64,000 nt of DNA from Marsupella aquatica. Taxonomy: Eukaryota > Marchantiophyta. Positions 47,966 through 60,483 of the stretch are shown in pieces. Numbering within the stretch: position 1 is the first letter of the stretch; each line of letters begins with the position of its first letter. The stretch is taken from contig OZ316898.1 in NCBI GenBank assembly GCA_973895155.1, positions 19,902,001-19,966,000 on the forward strand. Reading direction: 5' to 3'. A program made the translations under genes and the position numbers. Under the pieces are notes generated by a model, which did not search any database, was not told where the DNA came from, and was given only the letters and a program-made list of their open reading frames with translations.

Positions 47966-49232
47966 GCTCAATGCAAAGCTCTTACCACTAATTTCACTTC
48001 CTTCTAATAGCAGAATTTTCTTGTTAGCTGACATTCTACAATTACCCTTTCCCATGTAGATAGGAGCCTCCCTTTGCATGGGAGAGATATTTGATAGTGT
48101 GGATAGAGTCCCAAAAGCAACAGTTCACCATTCAAGCCTAAACTACCGAGGGCGTCCTGCACAAACTAGTTAGCTGCCACTCATGCCAAAACTACTCAGG
48201 GAGTCTTTCACCACTTTCACACAACCAAAACATCTTGGTCTATAATCTATAATAATGATAATCTTGGTATACATTGGAAATGAAACTAACTAATATTTAA
48301 GAAAAGCTAAAACTTTGTCAGAGAATAGATTGGAATATCAGAGACCATGTTGGAAATTTTTTTAGCTTAAAAAGAGATCCAAAACTTGTCCAAATATATG
48401 TGTAAATCTGCCACAAGACAGATGCACAAGTCCGCCAAACACCAGCAATTTGGTTGGGGCAAACCTACTTGGAGGCTGGTCCTTCTCAAAAGTGAAGTGT
48501 CATTCCAAAAGCAGCCCATCACTTTTTCTTTCAAGTGTGAACTGGCTAATGACTTTGCACAATCCATGGAAATGAGCAGGATAAACCCCTTGGTCCACCC
48601 GGGCTTTATATTCCAATAGTTGTGGTAAATCAAAATAGGCAATAGAGAATTTAGCTTGGATCATGCTGGTTGTTGAAAATGACTTTGGGTCACAGGAGTT
48701 ACGGTAAATCTATTTTAACTCAGTAAACAGGTGAGAGCAGGGATCCGAAGCAAACAATGTTGCACCTTGTGGCCCATTATTTGAATACCTTAATATTGAA
48801 GCTTTGAGGCGTCCTATTATAGTCATTAGCTTTCAAATCATCACTCTCTAGTAGGATGCTTCTCTTCTGGATTACTCGGGATTGCATCTCAAGCACTGTG
48901 CACTAGATGTAGACTGAAACACAAGACTTCCATACTAGTTTTTATTAGGAACAATAAATTACATCGTTAAGGTCGTTAGGGTGATATTTTGTTTTTTGGG
49001 GGCTTTAGGCTGCTGTCACGTTAGCATATTTGGCATTGATTATATCTCATTAAAAATGTCCATATATTTATACGGTCTGTGATCTGACAGCTTTTTCTCC
49101 TGGGTAGATGCGTATGGGGAGTGTTTGAGACAGAAGTTCCAAATTCAAAATCCAGATAAACTAAGTCTTGCAATGAAAGATGAAAATACTCAGAGAATTT
49201 TGATATATCAGTGTTTCCTACCTTAACGAACA
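47966..49232. other. AT-rich intergenic stretch, nothing recognised
   Basis: Open frames here (for example 48386-48619 on + and 48367-48642 on -) mirror each other and have no motif or splice context. No repeat structure was noticed. Confidence 0.4.
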
Positions 49233-49362
49233 GGTAAAGACCGGGGCTAATCCCTTAATGGGATAAAAAGTCTTCTGTATATATGATCTCCCCGCATACG
49301 CAGGTAGACCATATATACGGTTGCCTTTACATCCCATTAAGGGATAGCCCTGGTCCTTAACC
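49233..49362. repeat. 130-bp foldback with two nested inverted repeats
   Basis: The left outer arm 49233-49265 (ggtaaagaccggggctaatc...) pairs with the right arm 49330-49362 with only a few mismatches and one single-base bulge. Inside, gtatatatgatct near 49277 pairs with agaccatatatac near 49306. The outer arms share cccttaatggga. The shape fits a MITE-like foldback element or a hairpin-RNA precursor. Confidence 0.8.
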
Positions 49363-49535
49363 ATATACATTACTATTTACTTGTCCTCAAGAGGCATATT
49401 GTCTTTGGCATAAGCTTTTCAGGGGGTATGTTTTTTGCAGGCACCTCTTGCGTATAGGATAATGGCGGTTTTATCTGGGGTTAGTAGCCTGTAACCTATG
49501 ATAAAAAAGTAATGAAAACCTGTCTGGTGGGTGGC

Positions 49536-49665
49536 AGCTGAGAAAATTTTGTGAGCTTTCTTGGAGCAGGGTTCAGGCTAGAACCCCTGCCCAGACCTCC
49601 ATTACAGTGCATAATTGCTGTCTAGAAAAAGGTTATTTCTAGGGAAGAAATAATGGGAATAGGTA
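49536..49665 (+). repeat. Dispersed element, copy A (SINE- or MITE-like)
   Basis: gcagggttcaggctaga.ccc, a tccagtA/ttacagt block and a final taatgggaat(c/a) are shared in the same order with 61231-61372. The region gggttcaggctagaaccc loosely resembles a pol III B box, but that is only suggestive. Confidence 0.6.
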
Positions 49666-50690
49666 CATACTCTTTGACCTTGCATTCCTTACATAAATTA
49701 TGAAGGAGAGCTAGAGTGCACTTAAACTGTACATCTCACTGGTATTATTTTTCTCAATTGTTGTTCCTATTCCAACAACTATACAATTAATATTTGATAC
49801 ATCATTGAAGAGAGCACTCACTGTACAATGAAATGTTCTGCTTCACACAAGTGCCTGGCTTCAGCCTTCTCAATTCCCCTCTAACAAAACATCACACTCT
49901 AAGATCACGAATCTAAGTTAGTTGCAATTATCTAGTGTCCCTGCGCCGATAAGGATACCTTCCGAGCTATAAGTTGAATTTTGAAAGAATCTGTGGAATT
50001 GCGGAAAGTCTCTCAAGGAACCAGATCTGACTGCAGCTGTTTCTATAGCCTTCCAAGGTTTTCATGGTTGGCTGATGTCGACGCTCTCCACTGTAATTGC
50101 CTTTCTGCAGCCTGGGTTCTTCATCCAGCTCTAAGCTGTTTCGATCGCCGAGTTGTCGATCATCCACAACTCTAATTTCCTTCTCTCTAGCTGTTTTGAA
50201 TTGTTTTCTTAACGGGGTGTAAGTCTTGCCCGGACTCACTTCTGCGTGCTTGGGTGGACATTTCCTCCCAGCCAAATTTTCAGGATACAGATCACATCAA
50301 AAGCCCATGGCATTTTAGGAAGCCCTTCTTCATTTGTCATTATGAAGGTCGACCAGGCCCAATGTTTAAGCGATTGCAGAATGAGAAGTATTTGCACGCA
50401 GTAATCTCATCAAATGAGCTAGATGGAAATTAAGCCTTCTACCTTGCCTAGGCCTCTTCAATCACTAGTCACGGTTGGGACCGGCCTGCACCTCATAGCG
50501 TTGGATTCCATTTTGTCGGGACGAATAATTGTCAAGAGCCGTCAACGCCTTCACTGTCCATTGTTGTATGGCATTCATGACCATGACAGAGAGAATATAG
50601 TTTACATTCTGTCATGGCTGGTCCTGCTCAGTCTAGTAGGGGCGAGTGCGACCGAGCTCGATCACAGTGACATCTGTGAAATTATGGGCA
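49666..50690. other. Intergenic region downstream of the GRDP gene
   Basis: It probably contains the 3' untranslated region of the minus-strand GRDP gene near 50690. A minus-strand open frame at 49967-50275 (basic, no motif) lacks exon partners and is not called. Confidence 0.35.
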
Positions 50691-53600
50691 TCATAGAAGT
50701 CCGTCGAGTCTAACACCACTACCTGTCCGCCGTTCCTGCATACCTCCAATTCCTCCACCAAATCCGGCCATGCTCAAGGAATGCTCAGCAAAGGACTTTC
50801 CTCCCTCCCACTTACTCATATCATAACTGGAGTCTCTCGCACTCGCACTGCCTTCTGATCCAGAGCATGAGCTCCCTTCTTTTGAGTCCAGAAAGTGGCC
50901 GGTGTTCACATACCAAAGAAGCAGGTTGGACTGGGACTTCGGGTTGTCCAGAACCACAGAACCCCAGTCTTTGACTCCAGGCTTGACCTCTTTTGCTCGT
51001 CTCCGAGCAAAGAGATTTTCATAGTTGGTTCCTCCCAAATCTGCCACCGATCGTAAAGTAGCCGTGCACAGGAGAAGCACAAGGAGTACATTTTCTTCAG
51101 GATGAACCTCCATTGCTGAGACTTTCCAGTTGAATAATGCAGTCGCCTTTCCCTGAGGGGCATCCAGCGTATGGCGTACCACAGTCACGAAGCCTTCCTC
51201 GTCCTCTACTCTTGCTCCTGGAACCTCGTACGCCAATTTGCGCCCGTTGAGCAGCCGTGCCTTGATTGCCCAAGAACCCAGCAGACTCCAGTCTTAGTTA
51301 ATAGTTAATGGGAAACTTATGAAAATGAAATCAAATGAACCAACCCATCGCTTGCGTTAACACCTAAGTATCGTTTACCTGTAACCAATAAGAAAGAGGC
51401 TAGGTACTTGTTTTACACCAAAAAACAGACAAAGTCTTGCTAAATTTCTTAAAAAACGAAATCATTCAATCTCAGTCGCCTGACTGGTCGATCTCTCTTA
51501 ATATTTCCAGGAGTGAGCGTTCACTCAACATCTCCACTACTTAGCTTCGTCAAAAGCATGCATGGCAGTTCGTTTTAGTAAACGACGCTCCCTCAGCATG
51601 TGCGATGCTGTTGGACGCAGTCTTGAAAGCAGTCCAATCCTGATTAAGTACTTTAGCCTTCTTGAAGCGTTTGGCTCTACTTGTTTTCTGGCATTACTGT
51701 TTCAACTTTCAACTGTCACCTCCTTCTTCAGGCTATGCTGCCTGTGTACTTCGTGTCCCATCCAAGTTCATTAATTACTTCAATACTCATTCATTCTTCC
51801 TCACACCTTGACCAGTACGACGAAACACAACATTCCAACTCAGCGTAAACAGTTAGTCTGGACCAGCAATGAGACAAGCTTGGCAATGTACCAATCCATA
51901 AGTTGAACTCTCTATGCCGAAAATGAGATTGCGCTCCCAGTTCTGGTCGTCCATCGATCTTGAGATTGTAAGGACCTCTCCTGAGGAAAATGACCATTGC
52001 AGCTTGTACTGTGCAATGTCTTCAGTAATTGGAGTGGCGCTTGCAACTATGTTCTCTGCATGTGCACAAGCATCATGCTCCGTTATGAATCCGACCAGTA
52101 GAACTTTCTTTCGATTCAATGATAAATGGAGGGCATCGGTATAGTTAAATACCAGGGACTATTCCAAGAAAATCAGTTATGTAAGTCCATCCACCCTCGC
52201 ATATATGAATGACTCGTTCATTCCAGTCCACTCCAACAGGTCGATCGCTGCCTTTCCTCCATATTCCTCTTGCGGCCCTGACTCCAGAATACAATGAAAT
52301 CTGTCAAATACATTCCGCACAAATTCTCCAAAGCATGACTTCTGCTGAACTGAACCATTGGTCAGATGGAATAACTGCAGGTCTGTTGAAATACCTGATT
52401 CTGATTACAAAGCACTCTTTGCCAGAGTGGTCGAGCACAGTCCTTGACATCCACCGTCCCTGCTGAGGTTGATTCTTGGCCCTTTTGAGGAAAACACTTG
52501 ATATCATTGCCCCGGAGTTATCGGTCACGCGATCCGGAACAGACTTCAGTAGATATGGAGCAAGCACAGGCGGGGTGATTGACGCTCCAAACCTTATCTG
52601 CGGTATGCAAGATGAGGCCCGGTCCAGCTTCAGGTCTGTCCTCCTTTTGCGTTTCAGTGCGACGAAGCGATTAACCGAAAGCATTGTCGAATCTTGAAGC
52701 TCTTGCCATTTCAAGACCGACTGACCGATAAGTTTTGTCCTTGCAAGCGTGTTGAAGCAAGTTTGTGCATGTTTTCTAAGCTCCAGAACCAGACCCTTCG
52801 TACCCACTTCACACTGTAGCATCCATGGTTTTTCCCATTCTAGTTGTTGATCAATATCGGCAACGAATGGAATGTCTAGCTTCATAAGCTTGTGTGCGGC
52901 CAGTACTCTCAAGCGAAGATACATATCATTAGGTTTGTTAAGTAAATTGGCACTCATCGCGCTCCTGATCATAACGCACACCTGCATTCACCAGGCGAGT
53001 AATCAAATAATTATGCTACCTATACATAATTGAGGCATCGTCCCTCTTGGCTGTACCGAGTACTCGGGTAGTGTATCGGACTGAGATTAGGAGTATTGAC
53101 AAATGGACATTGACAAATTGTTGTTGGCTAAGATTTGAAATTTGAGATGATATACCTCCACAACATATCTTGGATTGAGGACCTTGAGATGCAGGTTGAC
53201 ATTCTTGGGATGGTAATCCCAATTTAATGATAATGGAACTCGTTCAAAACCACCGTCGTCAGAAGGAAGTGGAGTGGGGCTAAGTGCTTGTGTTCCTCGA
53301 GGCATTGAGCCAGCTCTTTCATAAGGGAGCCCAAAGATTTTCTCCCAGAGTCGGACTGTGTCTTGAAATCCATTGCCGAGCTTGGTGTTCGGCCCATTCT
53401 CCATGCTGTCATCATGATCCATTAGGCAGCCTAGGAGAGCCTCGGTGTCTTTCGCGTATGATACAGGTGAAAGCTGCAAATCAAGGGCGTAACAAAATCC
53501 GGAGTTAAATGCGTGAGGAAAACCTTTTGCTTTAAGACGCATAATTAATTCCTTTCTTCGATCGGAAACGCAACGACTACGCTCCGAGAGTTCGCTAAGG

Positions 53601-56600
53601 ATGATGTTGTCATCCTAGTACCTCGGTTGCCCAGAATCAATCTAGATGGACGAGATATGTGAGACAGGATTGATTTACCTGATGTGCGTGCCATATGAGG
53701 TCGATGTCATATGTTGGAACGCACAAGATCTTTCCTTCGGACTTTCGTAAAATGTGCAGAAAGCACTTGTAGCGATGTAAGGCAACGCGCAAAAATGGCT
53801 CCTCCCACACGTATGGTTGTGATACCTGGCAACTCAAGAGTGACCTCAAGACTCAGTCAGCGTGCATGTAATCTGAAAGTAAAAATTAAGTGATATCTAA
53901 AACTGGAGGGCGGGCTAGAGGGCGGGCTAGAGGCCCCTGCAATACAACAAAGTCAGGTTATGTAGTATAGTGGCTGGACCAGGATAAACGTTGAACTAAG
54001 TTGACTTCAACTCTCCGGCAAAGAGTCTGCCCTTGTAGCCCGACAATTACGAATTCTGAAATGAAAATTGATGACATTGTTGGTTTCTCCAAATTTAACT
54101 GCCGAATTGAACATGGACAGTGAAAACGGGGATCCTCATGGCGCCTTTGTTCTTGTTCAGTTTCAGGCCGGCTCTTAACACACTAAATTAACAGGCCTGA
54201 GAGGTATGGTCAACCCACCTGCAGCTTCGTCTGGGAGGGAGGAACCAAACTAGCAACAGTCAATTCTGTATGTAGTCAACTCGATATGTAAAGATGATAT
54301 AAGTCTCGACGAGGACACAAGTGTCCCCTTTTTTTTAGTCGAGTATATGATGGCCAGTGGTACATTACATGTTCTATGCTCACCTGGAAATAGAAGGAGC
54401 TTTGCCTGGCGATAGCCGGAACAAGGTCATACTCCTCTTCATCGTCGCTTTGCTCCTCGATGGGATACACTTGTCCTGATGACAGCTTACGCATTAGGGG
54501 AAGACTATCAAAAGGTTCCCTTGGATAGCACTCGAACCAAAGCTTTCTGCACCTTTCGCGCGCAGCAGTCTCATTTTCAGCAGCAGCGAAGACCGGAAAA
54601 TCAATCACTCTCTGATATTTGGCCATACAAAATTTTCTATAGGCAACCTGCACAGATTAAGGAAATTATGTGTTATACAATTGAAAGACCTTAACCGGAC
54701 AGCTGCGCAATTTCGAGACTAGCATTTCGAGACTCTAAAGTTGAACGATAACACCATAAAGCAGCAATCAGACGTAAACTCAGTCATGAAAAAAAGAATC
54801 TTGAAACTCCTCCACCGAATACAAAAGATTGAGTCGCTCAGGGCTTCCATAGCGGAACATATAGGGACATGTTAAAAATAGGAGAGAGCACATTCCGATG
54901 ACATTGCAACAGTTAAGAAACGAACCGGGTTGAGACGATGGCAATGCCAAACCCATTCGACATCGAAGGGGGGCAGTAGAGCTGCTTTTTCCCAATCCGC
55001 CTGTTTCACCTTCAAGTTGCTTTGCTGTGCTGCCAATGGCATCCAGCACTTGTAATATCTGTCCTCACATTGCATGGAGGGAGAACGTGAGTACGTGTCT
55101 GCTTAGAAAAGACGAATATGGAGTACTGTAGAGTCCAAACAGTAGATTTCCAAACATTTGAAGGGTCTCTCTAACCAGCCAAGATTGAATTCCATTAGCA
55201 CTAAACAACGCGTATTGCCCATAATTACAGAATTTTAGAAAGAGAGAGGATGCTGGCAAATGTCTGAATGTCCATTAAAGGGCGGAATCATTAAATTTTA
55301 CTCTAAGTTGATATAGATTTTCCCTCCCAATTAAGAGTGGTGAGAGCAATGGCTTTTGTAATGTGAGAGTTTGACTCGCCAGCATGTCGATCCTGAGACC
55401 TGGCCGCATTTGGTACCAGTAACCTAATAGGGGAGCTGCCATAAGCGAGGTCGGTTAAAACTTTTTGGAAGTACCATCTTTGTGGGTCACGTATTTAGTG
55501 GCCCCTAACATTTTTGTCCTGGTTATGTCAGCATTTTATGTCCTTGGCCGTAACTGAACTGAACGCTCCTTTGACACACCCTAGTAGGTGAAGGACTCAG
55601 TTTGCCACCTCGGCTTAGGGGTGGCTGATAACAAATCGTCACCTTCTCCCCCTCTCTCCCCCTTCCCAAAAAAACTCAACATACAGCTAATAGTTACAAA
55701 ATCAAGGACACAAACTAAGTTCCACTCATTGAATAATACAAATGAGGGGGATTGTATGATATAATCTCCATTAATAATAATGGGAAATTGCTGGGACCTG
55801 GGTAATTGATTCCTAAAGCCTCTTACTTAAGTCCACCCTCAAAAGACCTATCTAGCCTTATAGTAGACCGGGTATTAGACTATTCCTCAACAAGTGTACC
55901 CTTATAATACCTAACCCTTATGGTAGACTATCCCTCAATACAGGTAGGGAGGAGGCTACAGCCATGGCGCCGAGTAGGACATGTTAGCAAGCATAATGTC
56001 TGCCAATCTTTTTCCACATAAAATTTTGAAAAACTGAGATTGGCTGAGCATTGTGAGACTTGGAACCCCCAGGCCAGGCTGGTGGGGTGGGTGGGGATAA
56101 TGGCTGGGGACCTTCCCCTGGACCTTGCCTGAAACTACAAACTAAGGAAAAAAAAGAGGAGGGGGTTATGCATGCCTCGAGTTCTTTCGTCTCTATATGC
56201 ATATTAAGTTTAGAGAACAAAAGTTTTGTGATTCATGGAGTTTAATGTCCTTGTAACGCAGACCAAATATCTCTTCTCTGGTTCACATAGGGAGAGTCTT
56301 CTTAGCTCTATTGTCTAGAAAGGTAGCCTTGCTTGGTCTCAACCTGGTGGGCAGGCTGGTGGGGCAACAAGAGAGGCCATATTCCATGCAAGGCCACCCA
56401 CCTGACCCCTACAAGCTGCAGTTTGGGGGCTCCTCAGCGAGCAATCCCAACTAACCAGGCCCACATTTTGGTCACAAGAATACTCAACAAACCGCTCCCC
56501 CCCCCCACCGCCCTCCCTCCCTCCCTCCCTCCCTCCCTCCCTCGTAGCTACACTGCAAAGTGTTTAACCCTCCCTTATGTTGTATGTATCGGAGTCCCCT

Positions 56601-59311
56601 ATTTTCCCTATTTATTCCTGAATCTGGTCAATCAATATTATTTTGGACCACCCTACCCCCCTAGTAAAGAGTGTATGCAGCCAGGTCCCATTGCTAAAGC
56701 TAGGACTTCGCTTTGTTCAGAGAACCACTGCTGAGAAGGTAATACCCTAGATGTTCAAAGGCTGGTGATGGTCTTGTCCTACTATCTGGGTGGGTGGAAG
56801 GCTTGGGTGCTTGCACACATGGAGCCACCCACAGTTGCAGCAGGTCTTGGCTGCTAGCCATAACTGACCCACTGGGTCTTGATTCTATATTTTACCTTGG
56901 AAAATATCTTATATTAAACAATAAAAAACTGAACAGGCCAAGCCCCAAGTCTTGAATCTAAGAGGTAAGAACTAAAGAAGCATAGTCTATGGAACAATAC
57001 ATGATATTGTATTCAAAGCAGTTGCAACAGGAATTTGTTCAAGCTAGAGCATCTGCCCCTGTTTTCTAATCTAGGGTTGGCGTAAGTAACTTTTAGGAGC
57101 TGTGTTTGAGGCAGTATGGATCCAGGAACGACAGGAATTGTCTTGCACCAGTTGCAATTTACAGGTCTGAAATTCAACATCTCCAAGGTTGAAGCCGGAC
57201 TAGGTTTAGTTTGAACCCACAGTTGGTGGCAGAGGAGAGAGAGGAAAATACCATGGCAGTTTGGCCAACCTCCATTAGTTTTACAAGGACTTGGGCTGGA
57301 AGTTTTCCTGTTGGGAAAATTGGCCTATATCCCTACATGGAAAACAATTTTTACATGGGCATGTATATCATTTATGGATAGAGCAGGGGGCGCATGTCAA
57401 ACCACTAGCATAAGCAAGGTCTTATGGCTGCCACTTTCTAAAAGTCTGATCCTTCAGGGCACATATAGGAATCAAACCACTTGAAACCACTGTCTACCAT
57501 AAGCAAGATCTTATGGTTGCTACTTTCTGAAAAGTCTGATCCTGGAAACCACTACCATAAGCAAAGTCTTATGGCAAAGTCTGATCCTTACGGGGGCATG
57601 TATATAGGTAGCTAGTTAAGTTTGTGTCGTTATGACCATACGACCAACTTGTTCCTTGGCCATACGTCCAGCCCTGTTTTGACATGCCCTAGCAGAAATT
57701 TGATGCCCTGCTGGCAAATTCTGATCATACCGCTGCACGGGTAGGATGCCCCTGCCCGTAATCACACAATAATCAAAATGAGGTAATATAAGGTGTGCAC
57801 TCATTGGATTAAAGAAAATAGCGAAGGATGGAGGGATGGAGTGATGTGTACACCTTATATTTCATATTTTGATGTGCAGTTACAGACCGTAGGATGCTCT
57901 TAGAGGAATGTTGTGTCCACACTTCTCTAAAGTCTAGAATTGGACGTGAACGATCTCAGCCTGCTCTTACTTAGAGGAATGTTGTGTCCACACTTCTCTG
58001 AAGTCTAGAATCGGACGTGAACGATCTGACCACTGTGCACCGCAAACTCATGAATACTATACTGTATACAGTATTGTTCGCTGCTAGTGTAGACACGACA
58101 AGTTTGAACTACCCGAAAGATGAATCTACATTCTTCTCGAGGAAAATTCATTCTAGTGTCCGTGGAGTTCAATGCAAAAGCTATCTTTCTCCGTCACTTG
58201 TACTTGTGTATTCACAGTCAATTTCGTGAATGATGCATCCCTTTGATTGATCGCGAAAAAGAATGACTGATGGTGACTGTAAGTACTGCTTTAGTACGTC
58301 CTCACGTTCTGGACACCATCGCCGATGTGAACGGATTGAATGTCTACCTCATATTCTTAAGATAATTATTTAAGACCCTGGAGTAGTGAAGTCAGAAGAT
58401 TGTCCTGGAACTTTTCCTTTGAGTAAAGATCCTAACTCTGCTCCGGAGACATTCATCGCTCCTACGAAGCTCCAACTACCGGTACCCGATGTCCCTCCTG
58501 CATATTCTAATGGATTCAATTGACTCATTCATCGGACTACCGGTCAAACTAAGTTGATCATAGTCGTACTATTGATAGATCGACCTGATATCAAAATTTG
58601 AGCGTCAGATAGCAATCTACCTCGACGCCGGGGATTCACCAGCAGAAAGAAGAAGCTTAAAGTCTTCTCGATCTTCAGCGACTCTCACTAGAGAGTCGCT
58701 ATAGAGAGACAAAGAATGTACTCTAATTTTCATTGATCTCCACGGTGAGAGCGAGGAGTGTTCCAAATCTCTAGAGTAGAGATCGAATTAAGTTTAAATT
58801 TAAAGTTTTCTTCATCTTCACACAGAGATAGAGAATGAACGAATAATGAATTTGGAGCCCTCTCCATCCCCGCAGAGAGTACCAGAGAAAAGATAATTAA
58901 CGAGAGAGAGAGAGGGAGAGATGCAGTAGGTCCATTTGCGCACAATCCGAGTAGGTGACAACGGTAGTGGCATGACCTCATGTTATTACCATGCTATGAA
59001 TCTTTGCACCACTTTCGAGAGACCAGAAATTCCAGCTATGCAATTCACAAGACAATGAAAACACATGATAATAGAAAGGACGGACAGGAAATCATTTGGC
59101 ACCTCTTGATGGCGACGACCACAGTGGGGCCTCTGTGCAGCCCTGGCACACAATGCACAGCTCGAAGGAAGCATAGCTGACGCTTTGCCGCCGTGATCAA
59201 ATCCACGCTCACATCTATTTTCTGCGCCGCCTGTCGTTCGAATTCGTAAGCCAGCAATTGTTTTCCCTCGAGGATCTCAGCTGTACTGAGATCCGGCGAC
59301 TTTTTCCCCAT
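50691..59311 (-). CDS. Glycine-rich domain protein (GRDP, DUF1399), about 861 aa
   Basis: Plant GRDP proteins are linked to stress and auxin-related growth; their biochemistry is unknown. Exons: 59152-59311, 54926-55098, 54384-54647, 53679-53825, 53156-53473, 52395-52981, 52153-52277, about 51892-52103 and about 50691-51292. All phases fit except the last junction, where the donor is uncertain. A TGA sits 6 nt before the ATG. N-terminus: DVSVDLITAAKRQLCFLRAV. First DUF1399 repeat: RYYKCWMPLAA and PPFDVEWVWHCHRLNP. Second repeat: VALHRYKCFLHIL and VPTYDIDLIWHAHQ. A C2-like middle follows, then GRWMSRTVLDHSGKECFVIR joined to ARGIWRKG. C-terminus: GKATALFNWKVSAMEVHPEE and LRSVADLGG. The glycine-rich tail that names the family is reduced to GFGGGIGG. 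Intron 1 is about 4 kb and full of repeats. Confidence 0.92.
56511..56543. repeat. CCCT tetranucleotide run in GRDP intron 1
   Basis: About eight consecutive ccct units are preceded by a C-rich stretch. The run lies within the 4-kb first intron of the GRDP gene. Confidence 0.95.
57400..57592. repeat. Three diverged tandem units around ataagcaa.gtcttatgg
   Basis: cataagcaaggtcttatgg, ccataagcaagatcttatgg and ccataagcaaagtcttatgg occur at about 57409, 57495 and 57551. Each is followed by aagtctgatcct; the first two carry ctactttct or ccactttct in between. The units lie in GRDP intron 1. Confidence 0.75.
57900..58028. repeat. Two-copy tandem repeat, period 71 bp
   Basis: ttagaggaatgttgtgtcca starts at 57900 and 57971. 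Both run through cacttctct.aagtctagaat to ggacgtgaacgatct with only two or three differences. It lies in GRDP intron 1. Confidence 0.92.
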
Positions 59312-60483
59312 ACCTCCTCACAACTCCACGGCTTGTAAGCATGTCGATCGCGAAATTCAAACCCCTGACCAGAAGAATAAACTCGTTACAGATCCAAGGC
59401 TACTTTACTCCAAACTCACGTCAAAATTCAAGCAATCGGGATGAAGCTGTCGAACAAACGCAAGCAACTGACCTGCCAATCAGCTATACGAAATGAGACG
59501 CACGGCCGACTCCACTCGAGTTTGTGATGTCTCCGCTAAAATCGACGTGCAGTCGTACTCAAGATGAGTTTCCGATCTTCAATTCTCTGCCTGATACGAC
59601 GCACACTTCAATTGAGTTATCCGTGGTCTATCTGCTGAAAGATCGTCATTCGATTTCGGTATCTCCATTCGAGTGGAGTTTCCAATCTCCTCTACGAAAC
59701 ATGGCGAGTCGGGTCTCCGATCTTTCTCTGCTAAACGAGACACACACTCGAGTCCAATTTTGAATCTTCTTGGGTAAACATTGTGGCCCACTCGACTCGT
59801 CCGTCCAGTCCAAATCTTCTCTGCTCTGCTAATAAACCGGAAGCGCACTCGAAGAAATATCTTCAATGAACAGGATCGGGAGTTCTCTCCTTCAGCAGGT
59901 GAGCAAGCTTCTGCAATCGGAATGCTGCATCAGGGTCGGCGCAAAGTCGCATTCCCAGCGTTCAAGTCAGTCAGGGAATGACTCCAGTAGTCTCGTGCAA
60001 ATCCTCACAATTCTCTGACATTAGCAGCTACCATGATGCTTTTAACGGACACAGACAGATTGATTGAATCATTTCTTACACTGGCAGACATCATAAAGAG
60101 CTCCGATCTTTGTCGTCGCCATCGGGTCCGCGTCGAGAAAAAGAAAGACTCGATCGGAATTAATAACAATTCCATTACTATACTGCTCGTGCCGTCCGAG
60201 AGTGGGGCCCGTCCATTATTATTCGGCCGTTCCTTCGTCCGTCCAGTTCGCTTCGTGGGGCTCCTGATTCCTCGAGCTGTTCAATCGAATCCCGCGAACT
60301 TTGCCAACCCGCGGAACATGATTTTGGATGCAATTCGGTCCGAGCATGAAGCCCGACCCACGCAAGCAGCGCCGTGCCGGAGCGGGCCGACGACGACGAC
60401 GGACTAGTCGCCATCGCCGCGAGCGAGCGAGCTTTCATTGCCAGCTACCGCAGAGTCCAGTCCAGACCAGACCCCGCCGCAGA
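59312..60483 (-). promoter_or_regulatory. Upstream region of the GRDP gene
   Basis: Directly 5' of the GRDP ATG. It is less AT-rich than most of the flanking DNA and contains several tcgag and gatctt words in loosely repeated context (59510-59830). No transcription start can be fixed. The open frames at 60033-60407 (+) and 60178-60438 (-) overlap each other and have no motif, so they are not called. Confidence 0.35.

Noticed and set aside
52304-52306. Premature stop in the GRDP gene
   Set aside because: The TGA lies in an intron: splicing from 52395 to 52277 with matching phase removes it and restores the family motif across the junction.
60033-60438. Open frames of 124 and 86 codons on opposite strands
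   Set aside because: They overlap each other in a GC-richer promoter-like region, have no motif and biased low-complexity ends. Either could be random.
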